The translations under genes were made by a program, and so were the position numbers. Under the pieces are notes generated by a model. That model did no database searches. It was not told the origin of the DNA and saw nothing but the letters and a program-made list of their open reading frames with translations. Positions 9,080 through 21,424 of a stretch of DNA of 64,000 bases are shown piece by piece (position 1 is the first letter of the stretch; each line of letters opens with the position of its first letter). Source of the stretch: Prorocentrum cordatum (Eukaryota; Sar; Dinophyceae; Prorocentrales; Prorocentraceae); contig CAUYUJ010012191.1 in assembly GCA_963575745.1 (NCBI GenBank), positions 185,001-249,000 of the forward strand, in the 5' to 3' direction.

Positions 9080-10400
9080 GACAGACGCGCAGATCAGCCG
9101 CCACGGGTTGCATCCAAGTGTAACCTGTTACGGCCGACTTCTGCGACCCCATCAGCAACGTCCCTCCGTCCTTCTCACGCACGCCCTAGTCCTTTTGCTG
9201 GCCCCCTCCCTTAGATTCCACCTGTCTTGCGGTAGTCACAGCTGCACACAATAGGGGTTCTACCAGAAGAAACCTTCCACAAAAAACCCAACCCTGAAAC
9301 CCCAGGACGTCCATTGATTTTTGGCATGGGGACGTCACGCTCTCCATAGCAAAACCATCGAGACCCAAGAAACCCGGGGCACCCTGGAGGCAAGCAGGGT
9401 GTTTCTTGGCATGGGCTTCCACTGTATGGTTGGGTCCTTCGCAGAACTAACTCAGCCCTGTCGTTTTTTTGTTTGTTCTCGACTTCGGCCTCTGGGTCCC
9501 GGTAGCGGGCCCCGGGTCACGAGAAACCGCCCCTGGGGAAGCAGCTGGGACCTCTGGGGCCGCGGATTGGACAACTCAGATCGGCGGATGTCGGAATGTC
9601 TCGCCGAGACCCCCTGACACATCCTCCTGACGTCCTGAGCCTCAATGCCTCGATGCCTCGGGACCTCATCCGCCGAGGCCCCCTGACATCCTCGAGCATC
9701 TTTGCCTCATCCGCCGAGACCCCCTCGACATCCTCGAGCAAGACGGGGCCAGGACGAGGGTATACACCGGACGAGGATACATCGGGCATCTCTGAGGTCC
9801 GGCGGCTCTGGAGCACGTATCGGGCGCCGCGGCCTCCTCAGAGCGTTCTGGAGCGCTCTGGAACGGACTCGTCCTTGTGCTGGCCCCGTCCGGTCGAGCC
9901 TCGATGCCCTTCTCCTCGCCCTGGCCCCGTCCGACTGCGCCTCGCTGCCACGCTCTGGAGCGGACTCATCCTCGTCCCGGCCCCGTCCGATCGACGGTGG
10001 CCGGGGCCGAGACCCTTTCTGCCCCCGGCCGCCGAGGCATCGAGGAGGTCTCTCGCGGGCGCGGCACGGCCGGCCCCTGCCGTGGCGGGCCCCTCTCGTG
10101 ACGGCCCCCTCGCCCTCGGAGCTTCCTCTCCTGCCGCCTGCCCCCGTCTCCAAACGAGGCGAGGGGTCGTCGCCGCCAGGGGGGGCCCCAGCGCCGACCC
10201 GAGAGCTCCGCGCGGCGCGCCAAACGTTGCTGCTCCTCCCAAGAGGCCCAGCAGAGCCTCCCAGACGGCCCCCCAGAGGCTGCACAACTGCCTCCAAGAA
10301 GCCCCCGAGGAGCTCCCCACGAGATCCCAACGAAACTCAAAAGAGCCTCGAGCCCTCAACCCAGTCACGGTGGCAGGATGAGCCGAAGGCCGCTAGATCC
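9080..10400. other. No gene seen; holds R9 copy 1 and short direct repeats
   Basis: Near 9650-9740 the phrase cctcatccgccgag(a/g)ccccct recurs. At about 9755-9845 lies a copy of dispersed repeat R9 (gggcatctctgaggtccggc then ggctctggagcacgt). The 200-260 residue frames on both strands are Pro/Arg/Ser-rich and mutually overlapping, with no recognisable domain. Confidence 0.6.
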
Positions 10401-12395
10401 GCCGCTCCCCGTTGATTTATCACAAGGGTGCCTGGCGTGCTAGATCCTACGGCTTGGTGTTGTGTTTTTTCAAAAAGAACTCCCCCAGGGCTTTCGGTCT
10501 ATGCCGCCGGCCACCCCGAAGGCCCCGCCGCTGCGCAACCAACGTCTCGAAGACGGCCTCGACGGGCTCCAAGACGGCAAACTTGGGCAGAGATGGTCCC
10601 AAATTCGCCCAAGATGGTCCAAGATGGCCTCCAAGACGGCCCAAGAGACTCCCAGATGCCTCCAAGTTCGCCCAAGAAGCCTCCCAGACGGCCCAAGATG
10701 GCCCCAGAGGCTCCCAAGAGGCCTCCAAGACTGCCCAGGTAGCCTCCCAGAGGTCCTCCAGGAGTGCCCGAAGAGGCCAACGTTATTTATCTTCCCTTGG
10801 TTTTTGAAGGATTTTGCCATGTACTTCTGTTCGGACGGCCCGGGACGGTCCAAGAGGCCCCAAAGATCGCCCCAAGACGGCCCCAAGAGGGCCCCAAGAT
10901 AGCCCAAGAGGCCTCCAAGACGCCCAAGATGGCCTCCAAGACGGCCCTGAAGCGCCTCTAGGGTCCCAAGTCGGTTCAGAGAGGCATCCAAGACGGCTTC
11001 CGACGGCGTCAGACGGGTCAGGAGCCCCCTAAGTCGGCCAAAGCGGCCCCGAACAAGCCCCTACGCTCCCAAGAGGCCCAATGAGGCCTCAAAGAGGCCT
11101 CCAAGAGGCCCCCAGGAAGCTCCCAGGAGACCCCAAGTGCCCCAAGAGGCTTCCAAGAGGCGTTCTCCTCCTCCTTCTCCTCCTCCTCCTCCTCTTCCTC
11201 CACGTGTTCCCCGGAAGGTTTCAACGACAGCTTGGGGAACACATGGCCCGATAGCTCTAGCCCAACTTTCGGCCGCATGGGCGCTTTTTTTAAAAAGGCA
11301 AAGGGCAGCGGTGATTCGCCGTAGGCGTCTTCGATCCGCCGTCCCTTGTGGTCTTGCCACAGGGGTGCACGGCGTGCCAGGCGTTAGGTAGTTTGGGCCT
11401 TTTGTTTAAAAAACAATTGCCAATGCAACCCGACAACCGCTCGAATGGCCGCCGAACGCCGCCCGAAATACGTGTCACGTTGCCCAGATCGCCTCCAAGA
11501 CAGGCGAGATGGCCCAAACTGGCCTCCAAGATGCCTTTTAGATGGCCACGACGGCCCCAAGAGAGCCCAAGATGGCCCCAAGATGTCCCCCAGAAGGCCC
11601 TAGATGCACTTAAGAAAACCCAAGGTGGTCCCGAAGCTGGCCCAAGACGGCCCATGAAGCCTCCAGTGGCCTCCAAGACGACCCGAGACGCCTCTAAGAG
11701 GACCTCCAGGACGACCAGAGGGCAACATCATAGATTTTCCTGTCGTTGTTGACGGATTCTGGCGTTTGCTCATTTTCGACTTTCCGACGTCCCAAGACAG
11801 CTACCGAAGCTACCAAAGTGGCCCCAAGAGCGCCAAAGAAGCCTCCGAGATGGCCCCCAGACGGCCCAAGAGGCTCCCGAAACGACCCCAAGAGGGCCCG
11901 AAGACGGCCCAGGAGGTCTTCAAGGCGCCCAGGATAGCATCCACAACGACCCTGGAGCGCCCCAAGAGGGCCCCGAGTCGGCACAAGACGGCTTCCGACA
12001 GCGACAGACGGGCCAGGAGCAGCCTCAGACGGCCAAAGGGCCCCCCAATGAGCTCCCCACGGCCCCCAAGAGGCCCAAGGAGGCATCCGAAAGGCCTCCA
12101 AAAGGCGTCCTGGAGGCGCCCAGGAGGCCCCGAGAGCACCCCAACAGCTCCCAAGAGTTCTCCTCCTCCTCCTCCTCCTCCTCCTCCTCCTCCTCTTCCT
12201 CCTCCTCCTTTTTCCCTCGTCCTCGTCTTCTTCTTCCCCCTATTGTTCCCCGCAGGATTCCCACAATGGCTGGGAACACGCGCACACAGTGCGACGGCGT
12301 GGCTGAGCTCTGGCCGCAACGTTCGGCCGCATAGGCGCTCCCGAAGGCAGGTGGCGGCCTTGATTCGCCGCAGGCGTCCTCGATGAGAGGCGACA
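10400..12395 (+). repeat. Two tandem modules of about 1 kb built from CCAAGANGGCC decamers
   Basis: Module 1 (about 10400-11340) and module 2 (about 11350-12395) share the same order. First comes a lead (ggtgcctggcgtgc / ggtgcacggcgtgcc, then ttttt-caaaaa or tttaaaaaac). Then come hundreds of bases of CCAAGA(T/C/G)GGCC variants, a CCT tract (11166-11195; 12154-12206), and a tail with ggccgcatgggcgctt / ggccgcataggcgctc and cgccg(t/c)aggcgtc. No coding exon was recognised. Confidence 0.7.
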
Positions 12396-12719
12396 GAGAT
12401 GACGGAGAGGAGCAGTGTACAACGAACTCCTCGCGCTACAGTCGGACTTGATTGGACAGGACGCGCGAGAGGGCACAAGACTCTTCCGAGGGCCACGTTG
12501 CCACAGAAATGCAGGAGGCATGGGTCGCAAGACACAGGACACGAGGGTACCCTTGACTTGGCAGGGTCGACCTACTACTGCGGGCCGACTGTACGACCCG
12601 CCCGGCGACCCACGAACGCGCCAACCCGTCCGGGAACCAGCCCGCCAACGAGCCCGACCGACGGACACGACGCAGACATTCCATTCAGCACATGCTTCCT
12701 AAGGCGACTGCCAGAATGT

Positions 12720-12800
12720 TCCTCCCCCTCCCCCTCCTCCTCCTCCTCCTCCTCCTCCTCCTCCTCCTCCTCCTCCTCCTCCTCCTCTTTCCTCCTCCTC
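12720..12800 (+). repeat. (CCT)n tract
   Basis: About 70 bp of CTC/CCT triplets. The interval 12400-12720 to its left shows no gene or clear repeat. Confidence 0.9.
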
Positions 12801-12957
12801 CTCCCTCCTGCCTCCTCCTCCCTCCTGCCCCCTCGAGGTACAGCTCACAAGCTCCTAAGCAGGACGGCAGCGCACGGAGCGTCCCGGATCGGCGGCACAG
12901 GCCGGCTGCCTCCGCCGTCACGACAGGCGGCGACTTGCAACGGCGGTGGGTCTTCAT

Positions 12958-13128
12958 CTACACGTCGTTCATTTCTAACCGTGCTCATTTCTAACTCTGC
13001 TCGTTTCTAGTTGTCCCTGGCACCCTGGCGGCCAGTAAAGAGGCCCAGGATAGAACAATCAGAAATGAAAGGATCTTGGCCCCCAAAAATCAAAGAACGC
13101 TCGAATACTTAGAAATGCACCATGTGTA
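12958..13128 (+). repeat. Fold-back family FB1, copy 1
   Basis: About 170 bp with inverted ends: cacgtcgttcatttctaacc at the left and cttagaaatgcaccatgtgt at the right. The core ggcccaggatagaacaatca and gaaatgaaaggatcttggcc is shared with copies at 54113-54269 and 62501-62668. No open frame; too short to encode anything, so a non-autonomous MITE or introner-like element is the likely class. Confidence 0.8.
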
Positions 13129-13322
13129 TGAGGTATGACGGTATGATGCCTCCCGCTGGCCTCCCTGGGCAAATGTCAATCTTCGGTACCCCTTCAAGCC
13201 GTCCTGCTGGCGCTCGCGTCCTCATCAACCACACCTGTTGCACCTTAACGCGCACCACAAACTCTGCACGTCATGGCACAACACGAAACGGCAATCGTCG
13301 CAACACGAATAGAAGGGGATGC

Positions 13323-13409
13323 CGTCAGCACGAGGAAGTACGTGCCCACAAGCTCGGAGAGAAACTTCGCCTTGATACCTGGCTCTGGCAAGTCCTCGTC
13401 CTCTGCCAC
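13323..13409 (-). CDS. Aquaporin exon: domain II start, helix 1
   Basis: Twenty-nine codons: VAEDEDLPEPG (an acidic linker), then IKAKFLSELVGTYFLVLT. The latter is MIP helix 1 with the E-x-x-G-T-Y/F signature, closely like domain I (SEFIGTFMLVFT). The acceptor is gtcaatcAG at 13411-13410, phase 0. The donor is ACG/GCATCC, a GC donor at 13322, phase 0, which lets it join the 36-bp microexon. The exon lacks a Met, and its N-terminal linker is acidic, so it reads as a linker between two MIP domains rather than a gene start. That supports the tandem-domain model. Confidence 0.8.
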
Positions 13410-13660
13410 CTGATTGACACACCGACGACGATGCAATTACTGCAAATGTGCGACCCGACTGTAACTATGACACCATGTACTGTCGCAACGGGTGGAACGC
13501 ATTTGCTGCGCAACTTTCTTCACTTTGATGCATTGCCGTGACGTCGCCTCCAAATTGCGTGATCCTGCTTAGTTTGAGCAGGCATCGGACCTTCTGGAAC
13601 ATCCTGTTGTCTGGGTGTAAACGTGGTAGCCGAGGATACTTGAGCGTCGACTTTACTTGC

Positions 13661-13735
13661 CTTGTGTTGCAAGCTGGCAATCAACGAAAAAAGGCGAACC
13701 TCCAAGTGGGGCTTGCTGCCAATGTACAGTCCTGA
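13661..13735 (-). CDS. Possible small exon just upstream of aquaporin domain II
   Basis: Minus frame SGLYIGSKPHLEVRLFSLI then ASLQHK. It is bounded by an AG (13737-13736) and by AAG/GCAAGT, which is the textbook GC-AG donor sequence. It lies about 250 bp before the domain II start exon. It could be part of the interdomain linker, but the sequence has no family signature and the adjoining DNA to the right is the end of composite element A2. Low confidence. Confidence 0.3.
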
Positions 13736-13764
13736 CTTGCACTCACGCGTCTTCTTCTCAAGTT

Positions 13765-14610
13765 TCCCCAAATCCCTGTGGATTTGGGTCCTCATTTTGA
13801 ATCCGCCGCGCCGCGCCCCCCTTCACAACAACTGCTCGCCCTCCTCCTCCTGCTCCTCCTCCTGCTCCTCCCTCCTTGCCTCTGCTCTCCGTATGTCTCT
13901 GCTTGGACACACCCCTCACCCGGTTCGTGGCACCATAGAGAGCTCCACCGAGGGACGCAGTGACAGGGTCCGCACGGCGCCACCACCTCACTTTGGCACA
14001 CCATTCACGCGGTTCGCGGCCCTATGGTGAGCTCCAACAAAGGCCCAACTTCCGGAGTCGACATGGCGCCACAGCCTCATTTCGGCACACTCTTCACACG
14101 GTTTGTGGCACCATGGGAAACTCTACAGGGGGCCCCAGTGGCAGGGTCCACGTGGCGCCGCCGTCTTATTTCAAAACGCCCTGACACGTGTGGTGGCCCC
14201 GAAGGGAGCTCCTATTGTGCCCCAATTCCAAGGTCTGCAAGACGCTACCGCCTCACGTCGGCACACCCCTCGGCAAACGCTCCGTGGCTCTATATGGGGC
14301 TCCAATTAAGGCCATCATTCCAGGGTCCGCATGGTGTCACCATATCACTTCAACACGCAACTCACACGTTTCGTGGCCCTATAGGGCTCCAAGTAAGCCC
14401 ACGTTACAAGGTCCGCATGGCGCCGCAGCCTCATTTCGGCACACCACTCAGACGCTTCGTGGCACCATGGAGAGCTCCAGCAAAAGCCCCGGTGGCAAGG
14501 CCCGCATTGCAACAGCGCCTCATGTCGGCACACCCCAGGCTCAAATTGCAGGGTCCGCATGGCGCCACCGCTACTCCGCGGCCTCATAGGGAGCTCCAAA
14601 GAAGCCGCTC
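13765..14610 (+). repeat. Composite element, copy A2 (diverged array)
   Basis: Begins with ctgtggatttgggtcctcat (compare tcctgtggtggtgggttctc in A1). A short CCT-rich tract (about 13836-13880) follows. Then come diverged units with cggttcgtggcaccat-agagagctccac and ggtccgcatggcgccacc at roughly 90-110 bp spacing. No gene was seen; 14610-15100 is also empty of recognisable features. Confidence 0.7.
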
Positions 14611-15289
14611 TTGCACCACCACCTCGCGATCTCCGACTGCACCCTCCAGTTCGAACTCTTGTCGTCAGGCGTTCGCACCCTGTGCACGCTCCGAGGCAGT
14701 CTCCAGCAGCTCTGGGGGGGACGTACAGCGCCGAGCATGGACGGGCAACAGAGTGAAAATCTGCGGAGCCCAGCGTCAGCAGCTACGACAACGACGACCT
14801 AGCTACGCCAACACCGAAGCACGTCCATCAACAACAACGACGCTGGCAACACGTACGGAACAAACCAGAGACCCACGTCATCCACTACCGTGCTGGGACG
14901 GCTTCTTCAACGGGGGAGCGAGATGGGGCGCGGCCATGCGGTTTTCCAATCCAAATTGTGAGCGCTCCAGGTACTGCGATAGCCCCTCCCGCGCGCACGG
15001 ATTATGTTTTGATGTCGTGAGTGCTCTGTTTTGAATTTGCGTGATTCCAACACTGAGGCGCTTCTGCAGCGAGATGTGAGATGGGGAGGTCACAGCAGAC
15101 GCGACTAGCTACATCGCAGGGACCAATTCGAGAGAAGAAGAAGCCTCAAGGAGCGCACCGGCGAGAGAACGCGGTCACGAGAGAGAGAGAGAGACAAGGT
15201 CGAGGCAGGGACCGCCAGCAGCTGCAATGCTGAGGTCGTGCGAGCAGACAGGCTGTAGCAGAAGCATTGGCGGCGCGCACAGGCGGGTA

Positions 15290-15420
15290 GGGAGAGGGGG
15301 GAAGGCTTCTTAGAAGGAGGCTGATTCTTAGAAGGCGCCGGCCTCACATCTACAGACGAGGCCCGCGCCTTCTAAGAAGCAGGGGTGCTTCTAAGCAGCC
15401 TTCCCCCCTCCCCTTCCCTT
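15290..15420. repeat. Fold-back family FB5, copy 1
   Basis: Inverted arms: ggggggaaggcttcttagaa at the left and gcttctaagcagccttcccc at the right, with an inner pair ttcttagaaggcgccgg / ccgcgccttctaagaagca. Copies lie at 49443-49500 (core only) and 61950-62100. Flanks share gcgcgcacag...gcgtgg. Confidence 0.8.
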
Positions 15421-15774
15421 CCCTCAGCGCGTGGCCGAAAGCACTCTGCTGCCAATGGGGGCTTGTGAGAGACGGCAGGCCGTGGCAGCAGCTACAGCGA
15501 TGCGATCAGCTCCTGAGAGAATGGCGCAGGCGTGCACTGCAGGATTGCTGTACCGCGGGCCCGCATCTGTGGGGGGACCCGCATCTGTGGGGGGAAGTAC
15601 CCCCTTTCTCAACTGCAGTGCGGGGACCGCGGATGCGAGGGGCCAGCGCCGAGTACACCAGCAATGCGAGAAGGGCTGGGGCACTTCCTGGCCGCCGCTG
15701 TTTGGGCCCCTTTTTGGCGAAACGGCCCCATGACGTAGACCACGAATAGCCCACGAATGCTCCTACTGGTCCTC

Positions 15775-15990
15775 CTCCCTCTCCAGCTTCACCCCCGGCC
15801 TCTGAACGCCTCCCGATGGCCGAGGGCCTCCGAGTGCCTCCATGCGCCTCCAGGCGCATCCGAGCGCCTCCAAGCGCCTCCCGAGGGCCTCCGAGGCCTC
15901 CGAAGGCCCTCCACGAGCGCCTTCCGATGGCCTCCGGTGGCCTCCGAGGACCTCCCAGCGCCTCCGGGGGCGCTCCGAGGGCCCACCCCG
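15775..15990 (+). repeat. Short GCCTCCGA(G/A) minisatellite
   Basis: Degenerate 9-12 bp units (gcctccgagggcctccgagg) over about 200 bp. The surrounding 15430-16280 is very GC-rich without a recognised exon. Confidence 0.6.
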
Positions 15991-16285
15991 GGGGGGCCCG
16001 CGCCGAGGGCCCCTCCCGACGGGGGCCCTGGCGCCCGAGCGCATGGAGAGGCGCATGCGCGGGGGCGCGGCGGCGGCGGCGGCCCGCCGCGCCCTCCAGC
16101 TCCTCGGGCCGCAGCGCGGCGAAGAGGCAGGTGGCCGCCGCGGCTCCTGCGCCGTGGGCGGCCGGGGGGCGCCCCGGTCGTCGGCGCGGCCGGCGCCGAC
16201 GTCGCCGTCGAAGACGACGGCGGCGACGGCGACAGGCTTCGGGGGCGCGGGGGGGGGGGCGCGCCCCGTGGCCAGAGGGGCGCAT

Positions 16286-16425
16286 GGGGGAGGAGGAGGA
16301 GGAGGAGGAGGGAGGAGGAGGAGGAGGAGGAGGAGGAGAGAGGAGGAGGAGGAGGAGGAGGAGGAGGGAGGAGGAGGAGGAGGAGGAGGAGGAGGAGGAG
16401 GAGGGAGAGGGAGGAGGCGCAGGGC
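16286..16425. repeat. (GGA)n tract
   Basis: Interrupted GGA triplets, flanked by GC-rich DNA. The interval 16460-17180 to the right shows no gene. Confidence 0.9.
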
Positions 16426-17185
16426 AGGGTCGCGGGAGCCCCTGCCCCATGATTGCACTCTCATGCTCCTCCCTCTCTCCTCCCTTCCCTCTGCGCCCTC
16501 CTCGATCATCCCTTCTCCCTCCTCGCCCCCTTGAAGGACTCATATGACATCGTTCTGGATAGGGCATGCAACCTTGGAGGAGCAGACAGCCTGGGCCAAC
16601 TGGTTCGCTAGGCGGTCCAAAGGATACTCTGCTGTAATATTTTTCCGACCTCTTTCCCTAGAATTGTGGACGCCACGACAATGGACACCCTAACAGTCCG
16701 ATCATCGAATTAAATATTTGTTTACAGTGTCGGGAAAGTGTCCTGTACATGATTTAAACATGCTTTTATGTGTGAAAACAAGTTTAATGCATGTTCTAGA
16801 CATCTGGGAATTATTTGGCAACACGCTTCTTCTCCATTGACCGTCCTCCACAACCCCAGCAAGACCTGCAGGCGTTTCCAAGCTATCAGCCACCATTTCT
16901 GCTGTCGAGGGCCCCTTCGTGGATGCCCCTCTACGAACCAGGTTCTTGCTTGCAGGGCTCGTCGCATGTTCTCTCTCGTTGCCCGTCGCCCTCGCCCCGC
17001 CCACTTCCTGATGCGACACACAGCCCGACCGCGTCACTCAAGCAAGGGCTGGGCCCGGGCGCTTTCTTGTCTTGCCATCACCCGCCCCCTCGTCGTGCCC
17101 CATCCGCCCTCCTCTGCAGGCCTGCTCCCTGGCCTTCCGTCCTCGCTCTCGAAGGCCTGTCACGCTTGCATCCAGCACTGCAAGA

Positions 17186-17545
17186 AGGAGGAGGAGGAGG
17201 AGGAGGAGGAGGAGGAGGAGGAGGAGGAGGAGGAGGGCCCGCCCTGCAGCCCAGAGGCCTCGAGGCGGCCAGGCCTCCCAGAGCGGCCGGGGCCCGTGCA
17301 ATGTTCTCCGAATCTTCCCCCCTGCCCGTGGCCTGCACGGCACGGCGTCCGAGGGCGCAGCCGCCGCCGCCGCAACGACGATGGTGGGAGGCACAAGAAG
17401 TATGGGGGGGAATGGACGGGGTGGGGTGGGGGTCTCCTTAGGGGGAGGGGGAGGGGGGGGGGGAGGGGGAGGAGGAGGAGGAGGAGGAGGAGGAGGAGGA
17501 GGAGGAGGAGGAGGAGGAGGAGGAGGAGGAGGAGGAGGCTGCTAC
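17186..17545. repeat. Two (GGA)n tracts (17186-17235 and 17437-17540)
   Basis: The second tract is preceded by a G-rich run. Frames across them are low-complexity only. 17545-18020 holds CCT-rich DNA and a CATC run at 17829-17849, with no gene seen. Confidence 0.9.
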
Positions 17546-18021
17546 CACGGGGTCTCACACCTGGTGAATCACCGGCCCAATCGGTTGGTCGGGGCCTAGG
17601 TGGTTGCGTCGCCGCCGGGCAGGGCAGCATATACATGCTGCCAAATTGTTCTCTGAGCATCGGGCACCGACCTTACAGCCCCTACGAAGGGGTCCCAGGC
17701 GGCGCTGAGATTCTCGACGTTCCTCTCTGCTGAGTCGATCTGATCCTCCCCTCCCCCCTCTCCTGCTCTTCCTCTCTTTGCCGCCGAGGCCGGCCTAGGT
17801 TTCCACATGCTAGCTTATTTGGGGGCGCTTCCATCCATCCATCCATCCGTCTGTCTCCCCATCCTCCGTTGCCTCCTCTTCCCTTCCTCTTCCTGCCCCT
17901 CCTCCTTCCACTGATCACCTCTTTCTCGTCCAATTCGCTCCTCCTCCTCCTCCTGCTCCTCCTCCCCCTTCTGCTCAATGCATCCCATACTTCCTCTACC
18001 CTTTGTCCCCTCCGCCGCCTC

Positions 18022-18106
18022 TCTTCCCCCACCACCTCCTCCTCCTCCTCCTCCTCCTCCTCCTCCTCCTCCTCCTCCTCCTCCTCCTCCTCCTCCTCCT
18101 CCTCCC
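18022..18106 (+). repeat. (CCT)n tract
   Basis: About 80 bp of CCT triplets, about 210 bp downstream (minus sense) of the domain I helix 6 exon. Confidence 0.9.
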
Positions 18107-18317
18107 TTGTCCTTGTGCTCCCCCTCAATATCACACTGATCCTCTTCCCCCCCTCTCCTGGCTCATCTCCTGCTCCTCCTCCCTTTCTGACACCGTCGTT
18201 GCCCTCCTGCTCCTGCTCCTGCTGCTTTTCATCCTCACCCTCATCCCTCCACCGCTCTGCTCCTGCCCCTGCCCATCCACGTGTGCCCTCTTCCTCGCAG
18301 GCCTCCGCCCCCTGCAC

Positions 18318-18395
18318 AGCAACTCCTGCAAGCTCGGCCAGCGTGTAGGGAATGCACCAGTCGCAGCGCAAGCCCCCAAGATCTATAGCGATCGC
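18318..18395 (-). CDS. Aquaporin exon: domain I helix 6
   Basis: Twenty-six codons: AIAIDLGGLRCDWCIPYTL then AELAGVA. In MIPs the second NPA box is followed by A-x-x-x-D and then helix 6 with a Y-x-x-A/x-E-L-x-G pattern, as here. The acceptor is cgtcgccAG at 18397-18396, phase 0, fitting the phase-0 end of the 24018-23891 exon; the join reads SGACLNPAL/AIAIDLG. The proposed donor is GCT/GTGCAG (18317); a GC donor one codon earlier is the alternative. The remaining few residues of helix 6 and the linker should be in another small exon to the left, not identified with confidence. Confidence 0.75.
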
Positions 18396-18634
18396 CTGGC
18401 GACGGTCTTTTTGTTCGCTGCAGGCGGGGGCTTCGAAATCGCAACCAATTGCAAGGAATAATCACGAGCAACAAATAAGCGGGAAGCTCAGACTAATGGA
18501 ATCTGAAAGATTGATGTCGCTCGCGCCCCGGAGGCGCATCGCCACTGGATCCAGAACGAAACTGGCACAGAGAGCGGCACGAAACAGATCGACGAGGACC
18601 TGAGCTGCATAGCGAATCGGTTGGTACACTTCCA

Positions 18635-18771
18635 TCTATCTGTATATATATATATATATTTATACATATGTGTGGAGCATAAGAAATGCTTACACATCAA
18701 ATACACACGCCCGTATGCATACACGCATGTGTGTATATATACAGTTGCATGCAATAAATATATATATATAC

Positions 18772-18817
<46 letters not shown>

Positions 18818-18886
18818 TGAGAGAGAGAAAGAGAGAGAGAGAGAGAGAAAGAGACAGACAGACAGACATAACGACGAGAGATAGAC

Positions 18887-18923
<37 letters not shown>

Positions 18924-18985
18924 CAGATACACCGAGAGAAAGAAAGAGGGGGGGAGAGAGAAAGAGAGAGAGAAATGCAGAGAGA
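18635..18985. repeat. (TA)n and (GA)n microsatellites
   Basis: TATATA runs at about 18641-18660, 18755-18770 and 18885-18902; GAGAGA runs at 18773-18850, 18900-18922 and 18955-18975. No gene was seen between here and 19300. Confidence 0.95.
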
Positions 18986-19749
18986 CATGGCAAGACAGGC
19001 GGACTCGCTAGGGCGGCGTCTAGGGCGGCCCACATCCTGGACGCGCAAATCATTCCGAAACCTTTGGAACGGCTTGGAACAACGCGCGCGTTTGAAACGG
19101 TCGACAGGTATTTGTCTCGCTCGAGCTTGAACAGTGGACGCTCCAGCGAGCATGAAGTCACGACAAGCAAAAAGTCCGCGGGAGCCCCTGCCCTCTGAGG
19201 GCCTCGGGCTCGCACAAGGCGGAGTCGAGCCACACGCCTCCCCCAAAGCCCAGCTCTCTGCGATGGCAGCTGAAATCGCCAGGGGAGCCCATCTTTGGGG
19301 AACAGTTCCTCCTGCTCCTCGGTCCACCCCCTCCTCGTTCCTCCTCGTTCCTCCTCCTCCTCCTCTTCCTCCTCCTCCTCCATCCTCCCTCCCGCTCGGC
19401 CTCGTCGCCGTCGGCCTCCTCCTCCCCTTCGGCCTCTCGAGTTCTTGTTTCGGAACAGGGCCCATAGTCGACGTGTGTTTCAACTGGTGTGGCATCGCGT
19501 CCTGTACAAATCGGTATTTCCTCACACGACAGGATGGAGCTGTTGGATCTTAAGAAAAGAACTCCCGTCTGCCCAACCTGCATACTGCGGGTGCCAGACT
19601 CCGCAGGATCCTGGTGATGCCTGAGCATTCCGCCACGCATCCTCGACGAATTACGACGCCGTACCGCGGGCGCAAGGCCCCACAACATCCTTCCAACTGG
19701 TCCCTGAACATCGCCCTGCATACCAGACAGCCCCGAGGTGAAGGCGTCA

Positions 19750-21200
19750 CGGCGTCACGGCGTCACGGCGTCCAAGCGTCACGTCGCATGAACACAGAAA
19801 CGTGAAGATTCCGCATCAAGAACACCAGCAACGGGCACATACATCAGGCCAACCACAATATGGCACAACAAAGCGCAACATAGCAACGCGTCACATGCCG
19901 CAATATAATGGCCAGATCACATCATAACACACACTGCCATACCATACCATACCATTGTATAGCATACCATGGCACCGCAAGGTAACACACCGTACCATCA
20001 CAACCCACATCCCATACTATATCAATTAATGCTATGGTGGACTGCATCAGAACATCATTCACGATGGCCGAACACAACACACCACACCAACACGTATACC
20101 AACACATATTTGAGCTACTGTTAATGCCGCTACGGCTACGAACATACGGTAGGATACACAGAAAACCCTAATGTATACTCGTACCGACGACGAACATACT
20201 AAAGCATTATATAACGAAACACGGTACCACAACATACCAGACCAGACCAGCATACTGCGCAACATGGCATACTGTATGAGACCGTTCCAAATCATACCAC
20301 AACACTACACACCACACCGTACCATAACGCATCATGTTGTGGCGAAGCGTTGACTACCATGACACAATATAACATACATACCATACCATACAACACGCGT
20401 TCGACTACTGGCGTCGAACCGACAATGCGTATACTAGCACAGAAAACGCGAACGTAGTTGAATGTAGCTTGTTGTGCCACAACAGGCACGTGCACAATAT
20501 AGAATACATGGCAAACCATACCGCAACATCACGTAGCCGAACAACGCAACACCGACCATGGAACACCGCATCATGCCATACCGCAGCACGATATCACGAC
20601 ACATCAAGCTGTGACATTGCGGGACACGGCGTAGTAGAGCATACCAGAACAGATGATACCATACCATAGCTGTTCTACTACTGCTACCACTACGGCGACG
20701 ACTATATTACAAACGATTTTGGCATGTCATAATCTAGAAATGCTGCCATCGCATAAACGAGCCTGTCACAATACACCGCAACGAAATAGCTGCAACTTGT
20801 ATTTCAGAGCATACTCGGTATCACCACCAGTATCGAACATGTCTTGGCAACGTGCAACGGACACTATATTTGACCATCACATGCCGCATACATTTACACA
20901 AACAACTACACACCATAATGCACCACACAAGTAGTAGACTGCAACCTCGCGGAAGTGTGGCAAATACTTGCAGAGAGATTATTCCTGGAATGCAATACCA
21001 CGATACTAGTGCACTGCCAGAGTACTGGAACAGTCAATGGAAAACATGCGTAGGAGTGCAATGCCATAGTGTCATCCCATATACTGTTTACACTTGGCTA
21101 GGGGATCGTATATGCGAGCAACGAACGCAATGCAAGAACCCAGAACACTGAAGAAACAGTCCATGGGCATGCAACTTTGAGCGCAATGTCAAACTACTGA
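19750..21200. other. AT-richer, CATACCA/ACAACA-rich intron filler, no gene
   Basis: Base composition drops in GC relative to neighbours. CATACC, ACAACA and ATACCA motifs recur without a strict period. None of the 60-100 residue frames shows a domain or splice-site support. Confidence 0.7.
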
Positions 21201-21424
21201 CGAAGAGACTGCTCATTATGAACTAAGGGCTAAACTTCCCGAGCACAAGCAGGCAGAGCACATCATAACTAGACTGTATACGACTGGATGAAAGAATGCG
21301 GTTTATCGTAACACAGCATAGCAGGATAGAGTATACCAACAATTGGTCGAAGGAACCAGGGTATGACATGACCCAAAACAAACATTCAATACTTCTGCAG
21401 TCATGCAGTGCTGAGCATAGGAGA

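Noticed and set aside
9596-10415. Overlapping 176-261 residue Pro/Arg/Ser-rich frames on both strands
   Set aside because: High-GC DNA with few stop codons. There is no domain, no splice logic, and both strands are equally open.
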